Shown piece after piece: positions 57,246 to 64,000 of a stretch of 64,000 bases of DNA; the stretch's first letter is position 1; each line of letters starts with the position of its first letter. The notes beneath the pieces were generated by a model that worked only from the letters and a program-made list of their open reading frames with translations, was not told the origin of the DNA and did no database searches. A program made the position numbers and the translations under genes. Source of the stretch: JAIQFL01 sp035501495 (GTDB lineage Bacteria > Acidobacteriota > Terriglobia > Bryobacterales > Bryobacteraceae); the NCBI GenBank assembly GCA_035501495.1, contig DATJWB010000273.1, forward strand, positions 124,001-188,000, given 5' to 3'.

Positions 57246-58112
57246 ATGGCGGAGCGGGCTCGTGCCGTGCCCGAGAATGTCGAGGGGCCGTTTTTCGTCG
57301 ATTCCACCTGCATCGACTGCGATACCTGCCGGCAACTGGCGCCGGCGACATTCGGCGACACGGGCGATTTCTCATTCGTGCAATTGCAGCCGCGCAACGC
57401 CGCGGAAATCCGCGCCGCACTGCACGCCCTGATCGCTTGTCCGACCGGTTCGATCGGAACCGCCGACAAAAGCGAAGTTCCGCTGGCGGTCGGCGACTTT
57501 CCGCTTCCCCTGGCGGACGGTGTCTGGTATTGCGGCTTCAACTCCCGAAAGTCCTTCGGCGGCAACAGTTACTTCGTGGTGCATTCGGGCGGAAACTGGC
57601 TCATCGATTCTCCGCGTTATGTCGAACACCTGGCTGGGCGGTTTGCGGAAAAGGGCGGCATCCGCTACATCTTCCTGACCCATCGGGACGATGTCGCCGA
57701 CGCCGCCCGCTATGCCGAACGCTTCGGGGCCACGCGGATCATTCACCGGCTGGAACTCGCTGCCCAACCCGCTGCCGAGCGCGTCATCGATGGCTTCGAC
57801 CCCGTCGAACTGGCTCCTGGCTTTCTGGCGATCCCCACCCCAGGCCATACTCGCGGACACTGCGCCCTCCTCCACAACAACCGATTCCTGTTCTCCGGCG
57901 ACCACATCTGGTGGAGCCGCGTGCGCCGCCGCCTCTCAGCTTCGCGGGATGTCTGCTGGTATTCGTGGCCGGAGCAGGTTCGCTCTGTCGGGTTATTGTC
58001 CCGATACTCCTTCGAATGGGTACTGCCGGGCCACGGAGAGCGCGTCTGGTTCCCCTGCGAAGAGATGCGCCACCAGGTGGACCGGTTGATCCACGCGGTG
58101 AGCGCGGTTTAA
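57246..58112 (+). CDS. Ferredoxin-metallo-beta-lactamase fusion, 288 aa
   Basis: The first 75 residues form a one-cluster ferredoxin (CIDCDTCRQLAPATFGDTGD with CPTGSIG as the last ligand). They are followed by a metallo-beta-lactamase fold: GGNSYFVVHSGGNWLIDSPR, the metal motif FLTHRDDVADA (the usual HxHxDH reads HRDDVADA, so the second His is lost), IPTPGHTRGHCALLH, LFSGDHIWW and WVLPGHGERVWF. The His replacement suggests an altered metal site. There is no signal peptide. It may work with the VOC gene 33 bases upstream; the reaction is unknown. Confidence 0.82.
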   Translation: MAERARAVPENVEGPFFVDSTCIDCDTCRQLAPATFGDTGDFSFVQLQPRNAAEIRAALHALIACPTGSIGTADKSEVPLAVGDFPLPLADGVWYCGFNSRKSFGGNSYFVVHSGGNWLIDSPRYVEHLAGRFAEKGGIRYIFLTHRDDVADAARYAERFGATRIIHRLELAAQPAAERVIDGFDPVELAPGFLAIPTPGHTRGHCALLHNNRFLFSGDHIWWSRVRRRLSASRDVCWYSWPEQVRSVGLLSRYSFEWVLPGHGERVWFPCEEMRHQVDRLIHAVSAV

Positions 58113-58120
58113 CGCAAACC

Positions 58121-58180
58121 TTAGTACTTTCCGAACCAACGACTCCAATCTCCAGAAAAGTACTAACACCTACTTAGTAC
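58121..58180. repeat. TTAGTAC repeats with a 10-base inverted pair
   Basis: TTAGTACTTT (58121-58130) and AAAGTACTAA (58157-58166) are exact reverse complements, and a third TTAGTAC lies at 58174-58180. The cluster stands between the ferredoxin/MBL gene and the PEP-CTERM gene and may be a terminator-like structure or a regulator site. Confidence 0.5.
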
Positions 58181-58333
58181 AGCCACGGCGACGAAGGTAT
58201 TACAGATTCATTGCCAGTCCAGGCCGTGTCATGAGGTAATGTTATTTACACTTCGGAGGGGTAAGTGGGACGGCCGGAGACCACCGGCCGGCTACTTACC
58301 AAGTTAGAGAAGAACAGAAGGAGAAACTCGGAG

Positions 58334-59032
58334 ATGATGAAGCGATTGAGGTTTGCGGAAAGATGTGCAGCAGTCGCCGCACTGCTGCTCACCGGGGGCT
58401 GGATGTCCCGGGCATCGGCCAGTCAGGTGATCGTGACATTCGCCAGCCCTTCCGGTAACGTGGGAGACTCCCAAACTTACAGCTCAGGAGGCTTATCGCT
58501 TACCGCCACAGGTTACGATTGCCAAGGCAATCTTTGCGCAAACGTATCCAACACCAACTATTCGTCGCACGAAACCGCGCTGTACGACAATTCCATTGGG
58601 TTAGGCTTGGCTGACAACAGGATTGGCAGCTATTACGAAATACCTAACACGCAGTTCGTCCAGTTAAACCTCTCGTCGATTCTGGCCAACAATACGGTGA
58701 GCTCGATTGTGTTTACGGTGACTGACGTCCAGACGGCCTGGTCTCTTTACACTTCTTCCACCGCGGGGAAGCTCAAAGGGTCGGGAACCCAGCTCGTCAA
58801 TAATGCCCCTCCGTCCACCACCACTTACACATTGAACAGCCCAACCCTGTCAGCCGACAGTCTGATCAGTATCCTCGGCGGAACAAACTGTGACGTAGTG
58901 CTGAACCAGCTCACCATCAATTACACGTCTGACAGCATTCAGTCGACGCCTGAGCCAGGCAGCGTGATCCTTACCGGTCTTGGACTGGTTGGCCTTGCGG
59001 CAGGCCTGAAAAAGGTGCGGCGCAAAGCATAG
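58334..59032 (+). CDS. PEP-CTERM sorting-domain protein, 232 aa
   Basis: A secreted protein with a signal peptide (AERCAAVAALLLTGGWMSRA) and the C-terminal sorting signal TPEPGSVILTGLGLVGLAAG followed by a basic tail (KKVRRK), recognised by an exosortase/archaeosortase-type system and linked to exopolysaccharide. The middle is a beta-rich, Ser/Thr/Asn-rich region of unknown role (YDCQGNLCANVSNTNYSSHE). Two ATGs in tandem (58334, 58337) after AAGGAG/GGAG are possible starts. A repeat cluster lies upstream and an intrinsic terminator downstream, so it is a single-gene unit. No exosortase gene is in the window. Confidence 0.88.
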   Translation: MMKRLRFAERCAAVAALLLTGGWMSRASASQVIVTFASPSGNVGDSQTYSSGGLSLTATGYDCQGNLCANVSNTNYSSHETALYDNSIGLGLADNRIGSYYEIPNTQFVQLNLSSILANNTVSSIVFTVTDVQTAWSLYTSSTAGKLKGSGTQLVNNAPPSTTTYTLNSPTLSADSLISILGGTNCDVVLNQLTINYTSDSIQSTPEPGSVILTGLGLVGLAAGLKKVRRKA

Positions 59033-59061
59033 CCGCGGCAGTTGCAGATTCGGTTGTATGT

Positions 59062-59097
59062 GCGGGCACGCCCGGGGCTGCCCGCCCCCGTCTTTTT
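59062..59097 (+). terminator. Intrinsic terminator after the PEP-CTERM gene
   Basis: GCGGGCA (59062-59068) pairs with TGCCCGC (59079-59085), followed by CCCCG and TCTTTTT (59091-59097). Confidence 0.75.
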
Positions 59098-59193
59098 CGC
59101 TTCAACCCCAAGTATTGCAAGATTTTAATACGCGCCTCCGAGATATCTCAGGGGCTCCACGGGTTTATGGATGTGAAGGAAATGGGGCTCATT

Positions 59194-60948
59194 ATGCGCA
59201 GGTTTGCACTTTTTGTCCTGCTGTTCGCGGCCGCAGGCGCGGCGCTGGCCGACGGGGACGACCCGCCATCGCGCGTCGCCCGCCTGAATCTCCTGAACGG
59301 CAATGTTTCGTTCCGTCCCGGCAGCATCGAAGAATGGACTGCCGCTACCCTCAACTATCCACTAACCACCGGGGACCACCTGTGGACCGATGCCGGAGCG
59401 CAGGCCGAAATCCACGTGGGCTCCACGGCGATTCGCATGGCTCCCCAGACTGCGCTCGCCATTCTCAACATCGACGATCGCACCGTCCAGATCAGTGTGC
59501 CGCAAGGTTCCGTCAATGTGCGGCTTCTCAGCCTGGCGGACGACGATGCGTTCGAGGTTGACACACCGAACGCCGCCGCCACGCTGCTACGCCCCGGAGA
59601 TTACCGCTTTGACGCGGATGGTGACAACAACCTCACGGTAGTCACTGTGCGTGGTGGAGACGCGGAGGTGACCGGCACCGGCACCGCCTTCACCGTCCAT
59701 GCCCGCGAGAGCGCCCGCATTACCGGAGTCGATACGATTTCGCAGGAGATTCTCCCCGCCCCGCCGCCCGACGACTTCGACAACTGGTGCCTGGCGCGGG
59801 AACGGCGCGAAGCACAGGCATCCATTTCCGCGCGCTACGTTCCCCGCGACATGGTTGGATATGAGGATCTCGACGAATACGGGGCCTGGCGCGAAGACCC
59901 GCAATACGGGTGGGTGTGGATACCCCGGTCCGTGGCAGTCGGCTGGGCTCCGTACCACTATGGCCGCTGGGCATGGGTCGATCCCTGGGGATGGACTTGG
60001 ATCGATGATGCCCCCTGGGGCTTTGCCCCCTTCCACTACGGCCGCTGGGCATTGGTTGCGGGTGGGTGGGCCTGGGTTCCTGGCCGTCTGGTGGCGGGCG
60101 TTCGTCCCGTATATGTCCCGGCGCTGGTGGCCTTCGTGGGTGGAACCGGCTTCAGTGCCGGCGTCGCGGTCGGAGGCGGTGGTGGAGTCGCAGCGTGGTT
60201 CCCGCTCGGCCCTGGCGAGGTCTACCGCCCCGCCTATCACGTCAGCGTGGTCTACGTGCGCCAGGTAAACATCCCTCATGTCACCAACGTCAACGTGATC
60301 GGTGTCACGAACGTCCGCTACGTAAATCAAACGGTGGCCGGCGCGGTGACCGTGGTACCGCACGAGGCCTTTGTCTCGGCGCGGCCCGTGGCCGCTGTGA
60401 GTGTGCGGGTAGACCCCGCCGTCGTCGCTCGGGCCCAGGTGGTCGGACCCACGGCCCTGGTTGCCCCGCGCCGCGAAAGCGTGATCGTGCGGACGGGCGG
60501 CGCGGTGGTGGCGCCCCCGCCGCGGTTTGCCGACCGTGTGGTGGTCGCCCGAGCCACGCCGCCTCCGCCACCCGTCTCCTTCGCCGCCAAACAGCAGGCG
60601 CTCCAAGCCAACCCCGGCCGTCCATTGGCACCCGAGCAGACTCGCGTTCTCCGCACGGCCACGCCGCTGCCTCGTCCCATGGTCCGGACATTGGCTGTGC
60701 CACCGGCAGGCCGAGTCGCTCCGCCGTCGTCACCATTGGCTCGCCCGCAGCCCAACGCGGCCCAGCCGCCCCCGGCCCGCACCCCGGAGCCGGGCTTTCA
60801 GCGAAACGACCGCCCTCCCGCAGGGACCCCGCAGAGGGAAGCGGCTCCCGCGGCGGAAGTCCGCCATGAAGCGACTCCGCCCAAGCAAGACAACAAAAGA
60901 GCCGCGAAGAAGACCGAGGACAAAAAGAAGGAGGAGAAGAAACAGTAA
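59194..60948 (+). CDS. FecR-domain/DUF6600-like secreted protein, 584 aa
   Basis: After a signal peptide (RRFALFVLLFAAAGAALA) residues about 25-180 are a FecR-like beta domain (RVARLNLLNGNVSFRPGSIE, ALAILNIDDRTVQISVPQGS, DNNLTVVTVRGGDAEVTG). Then come tryptophan-rich repeats of the DUF6600 type (YGWVWIPRSVAVGWAPYHYG, WAWVDPWGWTWIDDAPWGFA). The last 200 residues are rich in Pro, Ala and Val, ending in a basic Lys-rich tail (KKTEDKKKEEKKQ). No sigma factor or TonB gene is next to it, so it is not a classical FecIR partner. Starts at 59167 and 59182 are also open; GGGG seven bases upstream favours 59194. Confidence 0.75.
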   Translation: MRRFALFVLLFAAAGAALADGDDPPSRVARLNLLNGNVSFRPGSIEEWTAATLNYPLTTGDHLWTDAGAQAEIHVGSTAIRMAPQTALAILNIDDRTVQISVPQGSVNVRLLSLADDDAFEVDTPNAAATLLRPGDYRFDADGDNNLTVVTVRGGDAEVTGTGTAFTVHARESARITGVDTISQEILPAPPPDDFDNWCLARERREAQASISARYVPRDMVGYEDLDEYGAWREDPQYGWVWIPRSVAVGWAPYHYGRWAWVDPWGWTWIDDAPWGFAPFHYGRWALVAGGWAWVPGRLVAGVRPVYVPALVAFVGGTGFSAGVAVGGGGGVAAWFPLGPGEVYRPAYHVSVVYVRQVNIPHVTNVNVIGVTNVRYVNQTVAGAVTVVPHEAFVSARPVAAVSVRVDPAVVARAQVVGPTALVAPRRESVIVRTGGAVVAPPPRFADRVVVARATPPPPPVSFAAKQQALQANPGRPLAPEQTRVLRTATPLPRPMVRTLAVPPAGRVAPPSSPLARPQPNAAQPPPARTPEPGFQRNDRPPAGTPQREAAPAAEVRHEATPPKQDNKRAAKKTEDKKKEEKKQ

Positions 60949-61083
60949 AGCGGGGCGGGGATCCAGTCGGGGCACCGGGGGCAGCCGAAAGGGCCTCGGG
61001 ATGAGTTCCGCGTTTTGAAAGCCCTTCGCCGCCACTGGCTCTGTACATGCCCGCGCCACGTCATCCGGCCGGGTTCAGGATCT

Positions 61084-62361
61084 TCACTTTGCGAACAAGC
61101 GCTTCACCCGCTGCACGGCTCGTTGGAAGAAGCCGGGTGCGTTAGCTGGCGTTGCAGGTTCCGGCGCGGTCTTCAGTGCGGTCGGAGATTTCAGGAAATC
61201 GATCGGCACGGGAGGCTCGCACGGCTGCTCTCCGGCGAATCGAACGATATTGGCGATCATCACGAACTCGCGGCGCACGCGTTGCCCGTCGCGGTTCTCC
61301 ACGCAAACCGAGAAGCCGGGGTATTTGCCGGGGTCTCCGCCGCGGACACCGGAGTATTCGATCTCTTTGAGCAACACCGGCGCGAACCCGCGAACGTTGC
61401 GCTCGATATGTGCGGTCTCGTAACGATGATGGCGCAGGCTCCAGGTAAAGACCCGGAAGCTGTCGAAGTCGTAGGATTGGGTGCCTTGCCCGATCGTGGT
61501 CCAGAGCCAGTTCGGTTTGCGGATGTCGCCATCGCGGATCTCACCGAGCGGAAAATACGAGACGATGCGGTGTCCTTCCGCATATTGAGCGACTTCGTCG
61601 GGAATGGCCATCACCAGGCGGCGAGTCAGGATCCAGCCGGACTGGCCCTCGCGGTTGCGCACCAGGCTCCACTCGTCGGTGGGCGTGGGGGGCTTCTCCT
61701 CGACCTCATCGGTGGCGGCGGTGTCCTCTTCCGATCGGGGCGTGTGGGACAACTCTTCCCAGTTCTCCGGCAGACCGGGGGGCTTCGGCAAGGGCGGCGG
61801 CGGATATCTGGGTTCTTTGGTGGACGCCTTCTTGGGAGGAGCTTTGGCCTTCTTGGGGGGCGGAGGCAGGAGCGGCGTGCGCGGGGCATCGATCCGCGGC
61901 GTGACCAGATTCATCAGCACGTCCACCTTCTCCTTCTCCTGGATCTGAAAGAAACTCGGAGAGGTGCGCGAAGGCTGCGTGTGCGCATTCAAAAACGAAT
62001 AAGTAGTTCCTTGTCCCTGGACGGGCATCTTGGCGGTGCGGGCAGCGAGGTCCCGGAGGTAAGCCATGTCCTCGGCGGCCAGCAATTGACGCTCATCGGT
62101 CCAGCCTTCGGCGCCACCGGCCGTCCGGACCTTCAAAAACCGCCGGCGCCTTTGGAGAATTTCCAGGCGTTCGCCGTGTTTCACCGTGGCGACCGTCGGA
62201 GCTGTCAGAGGAATGTCACTTCGGATCTTCAGGGTGCCTGGGCCGACAAACGCCTCACCGATCGCCGGCAGGCGCGGCGGGCTGCGCCTGCAGGCAGACG
62301 AGGCGACCGCCAGGCCAACCGCCAGAACGATCTTCGTGGTGGCGCTTAAGTGCACTCGCAT
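61084..62361 (-). CDS. Lipoprotein with SH3-type domains, 425 aa
   Basis: A lipoprotein signal (KIVLAVGLAVASSAC) is followed by a bacterial SH3-like domain (ALVGPGTLKIRSD-type: FVGPGTLKIRSDIPLTAP, FLKVRTAGGAEGWTDERQLL). A Pro/Lys-rich linker follows (PPPPKKAKAPPKKASTKEP), then a second SH3-like part (SLVRNREGQSGWILTRRLVM) and a globular end of unknown type (GDIRKPNWLWTTIGQGTQ, AHIERNVRGFAPVLLKEIEY). It probably sits in the envelope and binds peptidoglycan or protein. It is divergent from the small membrane gene at 62400, with 38 bases between. Confidence 0.7.
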   Translation of the reverse strand: MRVHLSATTKIVLAVGLAVASSACRRSPPRLPAIGEAFVGPGTLKIRSDIPLTAPTVATVKHGERLEILQRRRRFLKVRTAGGAEGWTDERQLLAAEDMAYLRDLAARTAKMPVQGQGTTYSFLNAHTQPSRTSPSFFQIQEKEKVDVLMNLVTPRIDAPRTPLLPPPPKKAKAPPKKASTKEPRYPPPPLPKPPGLPENWEELSHTPRSEEDTAATDEVEEKPPTPTDEWSLVRNREGQSGWILTRRLVMAIPDEVAQYAEGHRIVSYFPLGEIRDGDIRKPNWLWTTIGQGTQSYDFDSFRVFTWSLRHHRYETAHIERNVRGFAPVLLKEIEYSGVRGGDPGKYPGFSVCVENRDGQRVRREFVMIANIVRFAGEQPCEPPVPIDFLKSPTALKTAPEPATPANAPGFFQRAVQRVKRLFAK

Positions 62362-62399
62362 TTGTTATTTTAACAGCCGACTCGCGATAAAATAGGATC

Positions 62400-62663
62400 A
62401 TGATCGCCCTGTTCCGGCACCGCACCATGTTTCTCGGGCGTGTTGCCTCCATGGCCATAATTCTGCTGATCCTCTTTTTGTGGGCCTCCTCCAAACCCCA
62501 CACGCCGCTGGAGTACATGGTGGCCGGCACATTGGCGATCTCCATTGTCCTGACGGCGGCGTTTGTGCAAATCCTGAGAAGAGGGTACCTGAGTCAGGTG
62601 CGTCGGCTGGACGCCGATTCGCCGAAGGTTAGCGTCACTTCTCTCCCTGGGTCTGAGAATTAG
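62400..62663 (+). CDS. Small two-helix membrane protein, 87 aa
   Basis: Two membrane segments (VASMAIILLILFLWASS and YMVAGTLAISIVLTAAFVQI) with a short basic C-terminal tail (RRGYLSQVRRL). No family is recognised. The ATG at 62400 has little ribosome site; the ATG at 62427 would give a shorter form. It stands between oppositely oriented genes and should be transcribed on its own. Confidence 0.55.
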   Translation: MIALFRHRTMFLGRVASMAIILLILFLWASSKPHTPLEYMVAGTLAISIVLTAAFVQILRRGYLSQVRRLDADSPKVSVTSLPGSEN

Positions 62664-62695
62664 ATTTCCCTGACAGGCCGGCGTTTGCGCCCATG

Positions 62696-63091
62696 CTACA
62701 CGGCGGCGGCAAGGGCTGGATATTCGTGTCGAGGGCGGCAGGCGTTCAGCAAGATGCGGCACACCTCCGGCTGGTAAAAGGGTTGCGCCACCAGATCGTA
62801 GGCGCCCAGATTCAGGACCTCTGCCCAGAGCCGGGCATCCCCATGAAGATCGGTGACGAGCACCTGGAGTTCGCGTGGGCAATCGCGGGCCATCTGCAGC
62901 ACATCCTTCCAGGAGCCGTCCTGGACGGCGGTTTCGGTCAGGATGACAGCGTAGTGGTTCTGCTGCAGCATGGTGCAGGCCTGGTGAATGCTTCCCACAT
63001 GATCGAGGACCAGGGGGAGATTCTCCAGCATTTGCGACAGATGGCGGGCATCGTCGCGATTGCCGGAAATGAACAATATCCGGGATCTCAT
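62696..63091 (-). CDS. Degenerate receiver-domain protein, 131 aa
   Basis: A stand-alone CheY-like fold, but the phosphorylation site is gone. The acidic pair after beta1 reads ISGNRDDAR instead of VDDE, the Asp after beta3 is replaced (AVILTETAVQDGSW), and the conserved Lys is Gln (LVAQPFYQPEV). It should therefore work without phosphoryl transfer, for example by protein binding. A possible -10 TATAAG reads on the minus strand at 63127-63132. It is followed upstream by two further receivers in the same orientation. Confidence 0.78.
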   Translation of the reverse strand: MRSRILFISGNRDDARHLSQMLENLPLVLDHVGSIHQACTMLQQNHYAVILTETAVQDGSWKDVLQMARDCPRELQVLVTDLHGDARLWAEVLNLGAYDLVAQPFYQPEVCRILLNACRPRHEYPALAAAV

Positions 63092-63240
63092 TGGTCCGCG
63101 CTCCTGATCATTAAGCTTGCCTTAATCTTATATCAAGTTATGCTAAAGGACAATGACAAAGTTGCGCAAAAGACCTTAAGAGCCGGATTACTCGCAGGAC
63201 AATTTCGGTCGCGCGCGGGCGGCAAAATGGAATCCGGTTT

Positions 63241-63624
63241 TCAGGCTTCCTTTCGGTGTCCGCCGATGACCTCCCGCACCTTCCGCAGAAGCACCTCCGG
63301 ATCGATCGGCTTCGCCAGAGTGGCGATCGCACCTAAAAGTTCCGCGGCCTCCAATAAAGCCCCTTGCAAGTAGCCGGAAATCGCCAGGATTCGCAAATAA
63401 GGGAATTCTGAACGCAGGGCCTTGAGAAGTTCGAATCCGTCCGGTGATGGCATGTTCAGGTCCAGGATCACCAGGTCCGGAACGGCAGCCCGAATGCTGC
63501 CAAGCGCCTGCTTGCCCGAAGTGGTTGCCATAACGCTGTAACCGCCCCCTTCGAGGGCTGTCTTCAAAAAGCGAATCACCTGTGGATCGTCATCCACCAT
63601 AAGGATCCGCGCTGTTTCGCTCAT
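63241..63624 (-). CDS. Canonical single-domain response regulator, 127 aa
   Basis: A stand-alone receiver with all functional residues: acidic cluster ILMVDDDPQVIRFL, phosphorylated Asp in VILDLNMPSPDG, Ser in ILAISGY and Lys in TLAKPIDPEVL. No output domain follows, so it acts by protein contact or phosphorelay. The ATG at 63624 has AGGAG seven bases upstream, chosen over the longer open frame. It begins 17 bases after the next receiver upstream and both lie in one operon. Confidence 0.88.
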   Translation of the reverse strand: MSETARILMVDDDPQVIRFLKTALEGGGYSVMATTSGKQALGSIRAAVPDLVILDLNMPSPDGFELLKALRSEFPYLRILAISGYLQGALLEAAELLGAIATLAKPIDPEVLLRKVREVIGGHRKEA

Positions 63625-63641
63625 AACGTACTCCTGTGTGC

Positions 63642-64000
63642 TCACTGGCGTCGCGGCAAACCGGCCAGCGAGTCCTTTTCTTGCCCGCACAGCAGACCCG
63701 ACACTGCCTTTAACAAGTCTTGCGCCTGAACGGGCCTGGCGATTGCCGCCTGTGCGCTGAGTGTCTCGGCAGCCTCCAACTCCTCAGCCGGGGACATAGC
63801 AATGATCTTGAGCCGTGGGTACTTGCGTGGAATTGCAGGTTTGGTTCCGTTGCATCCCTTTTCCGAAAACGCGAGGCTGGTGATTAACAACGACACTGCA
63901 GCCGACTCCAGTTGCCTCAGCGCTTCCCGTTCATCTCCGGCTTCCAGCACGAGGTAGCCCGAGTCAGTCAGGATCCCGCTCACTTCACGGCGTACCTGTG
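63642..64000 (-). CDS. Receiver-domain protein, degenerate, cut by the window edge
   Basis: The frame is open to the end of the window (QVRREVSGILTDSGYLVLEA at the edge), so the start and beta1 lie outside. What remains is a receiver: LEAGDEREALRQLE, then SLLITSLAFSEKG where the phosphorylated Asp is Ser, and AIARPVQAQDLL where the Lys is Arg. Like the protein at 62.7 kb it cannot be phosphorylated in the normal way. Whether it carries a kinase or other domain upstream cannot be seen. Confidence 0.72.
   Translation of the reverse strand, partial: QVRREVSGILTDSGYLVLEAGDEREALRQLESAAVSLLITSLAFSEKGCNGTKPAIPRKYPRLKIIAMSPAEELEAAETLSAQAAIARPVQAQDLLKAVSGLLCGQEKDSLAGLPRRQ

Overview
The window looks like chromosomal DNA of a high-GC soil acidobacterium of the Solibacter/Bryobacter type. 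The grounds are two intact (and one decayed) Oar-like TonB-dependent receptors with N-terminal carboxypeptidase-regulatory domains, a TIGR03435-type protein behind a BlaI/M56 pair, a Ser/Thr kinase with a PD40 propeller, a remnant of an ADOP-type permease, a PEP-CTERM protein and many Tat-exported enzymes. This placement comes from family content only. No rRNA, tRNA, CRISPR array or intact insertion sequence was seen.

Layout. 0-2.7 kb: a GH63-like glucosidase (minus). 3.2-13.5 kb: a redox module. A c-type cytochrome lipoprotein, a NapH/NapG-like membrane polyferredoxin, a Tat-exported DUF362 protein, a radical SAM enzyme with a Tat-like leader and a Memo-AMMECR1 fusion with a signal peptide run head to tail. 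They meet a spermidine-synthase-like membrane protein, and then a divergent pair of a SagB-like nitroreductase and a second DUF362 protein. 13.5-15.5 kb: an orphan OmpR-type regulator and a membrane protein with an N-terminal domain often found in acidobacterial signalling proteins.

15.5-37 kb: a carbohydrate module. It holds an exported sugar isomerase, an exported Gfo/Idh/MocA oxidoreductase joined in frame to a discoidin/glycosidase-like protein, a third DUF362 protein, two TonB receptors, another sugar isomerase, an APC permease, a second Gfo/Idh/MocA enzyme, a DegT aminotransferase, a broken GH2 exo-glycosidase and a ROK sugar kinase. Three promoter regions in this module share a 20-bp palindrome (ATTACG-N4-CGTAAT core) that sits at about -48, -70 and -48, which suggests one unseen regulator.

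37-57 kb: a zone where decayed genes sit between intact ones. Decayed: a truncated acidobacterial hypothetical fused to an ADOP permease fragment, a TonB receptor with many lesions, RCC1 and cupredoxin fragments, and a secreted TIGR03437-like protein. A BlaR-like M56/TIGR03435 gene is split by one TAG codon. Intact: BlaI regulator, Ser/Thr kinase, Lon, MsrA, a 29-residue membrane peptide, phosphoglycerate kinase, GrpB-family protein and pirin.

56.8-64 kb: a VOC protein behind a strong palindrome, a ferredoxin/metallo-beta-lactamase fusion, a PEP-CTERM protein with its own terminator, a FecR/DUF6600-like protein, an SH3-type lipoprotein, a small membrane protein, and three single-domain receiver proteins of which only the middle one keeps the phosphorylation residues.
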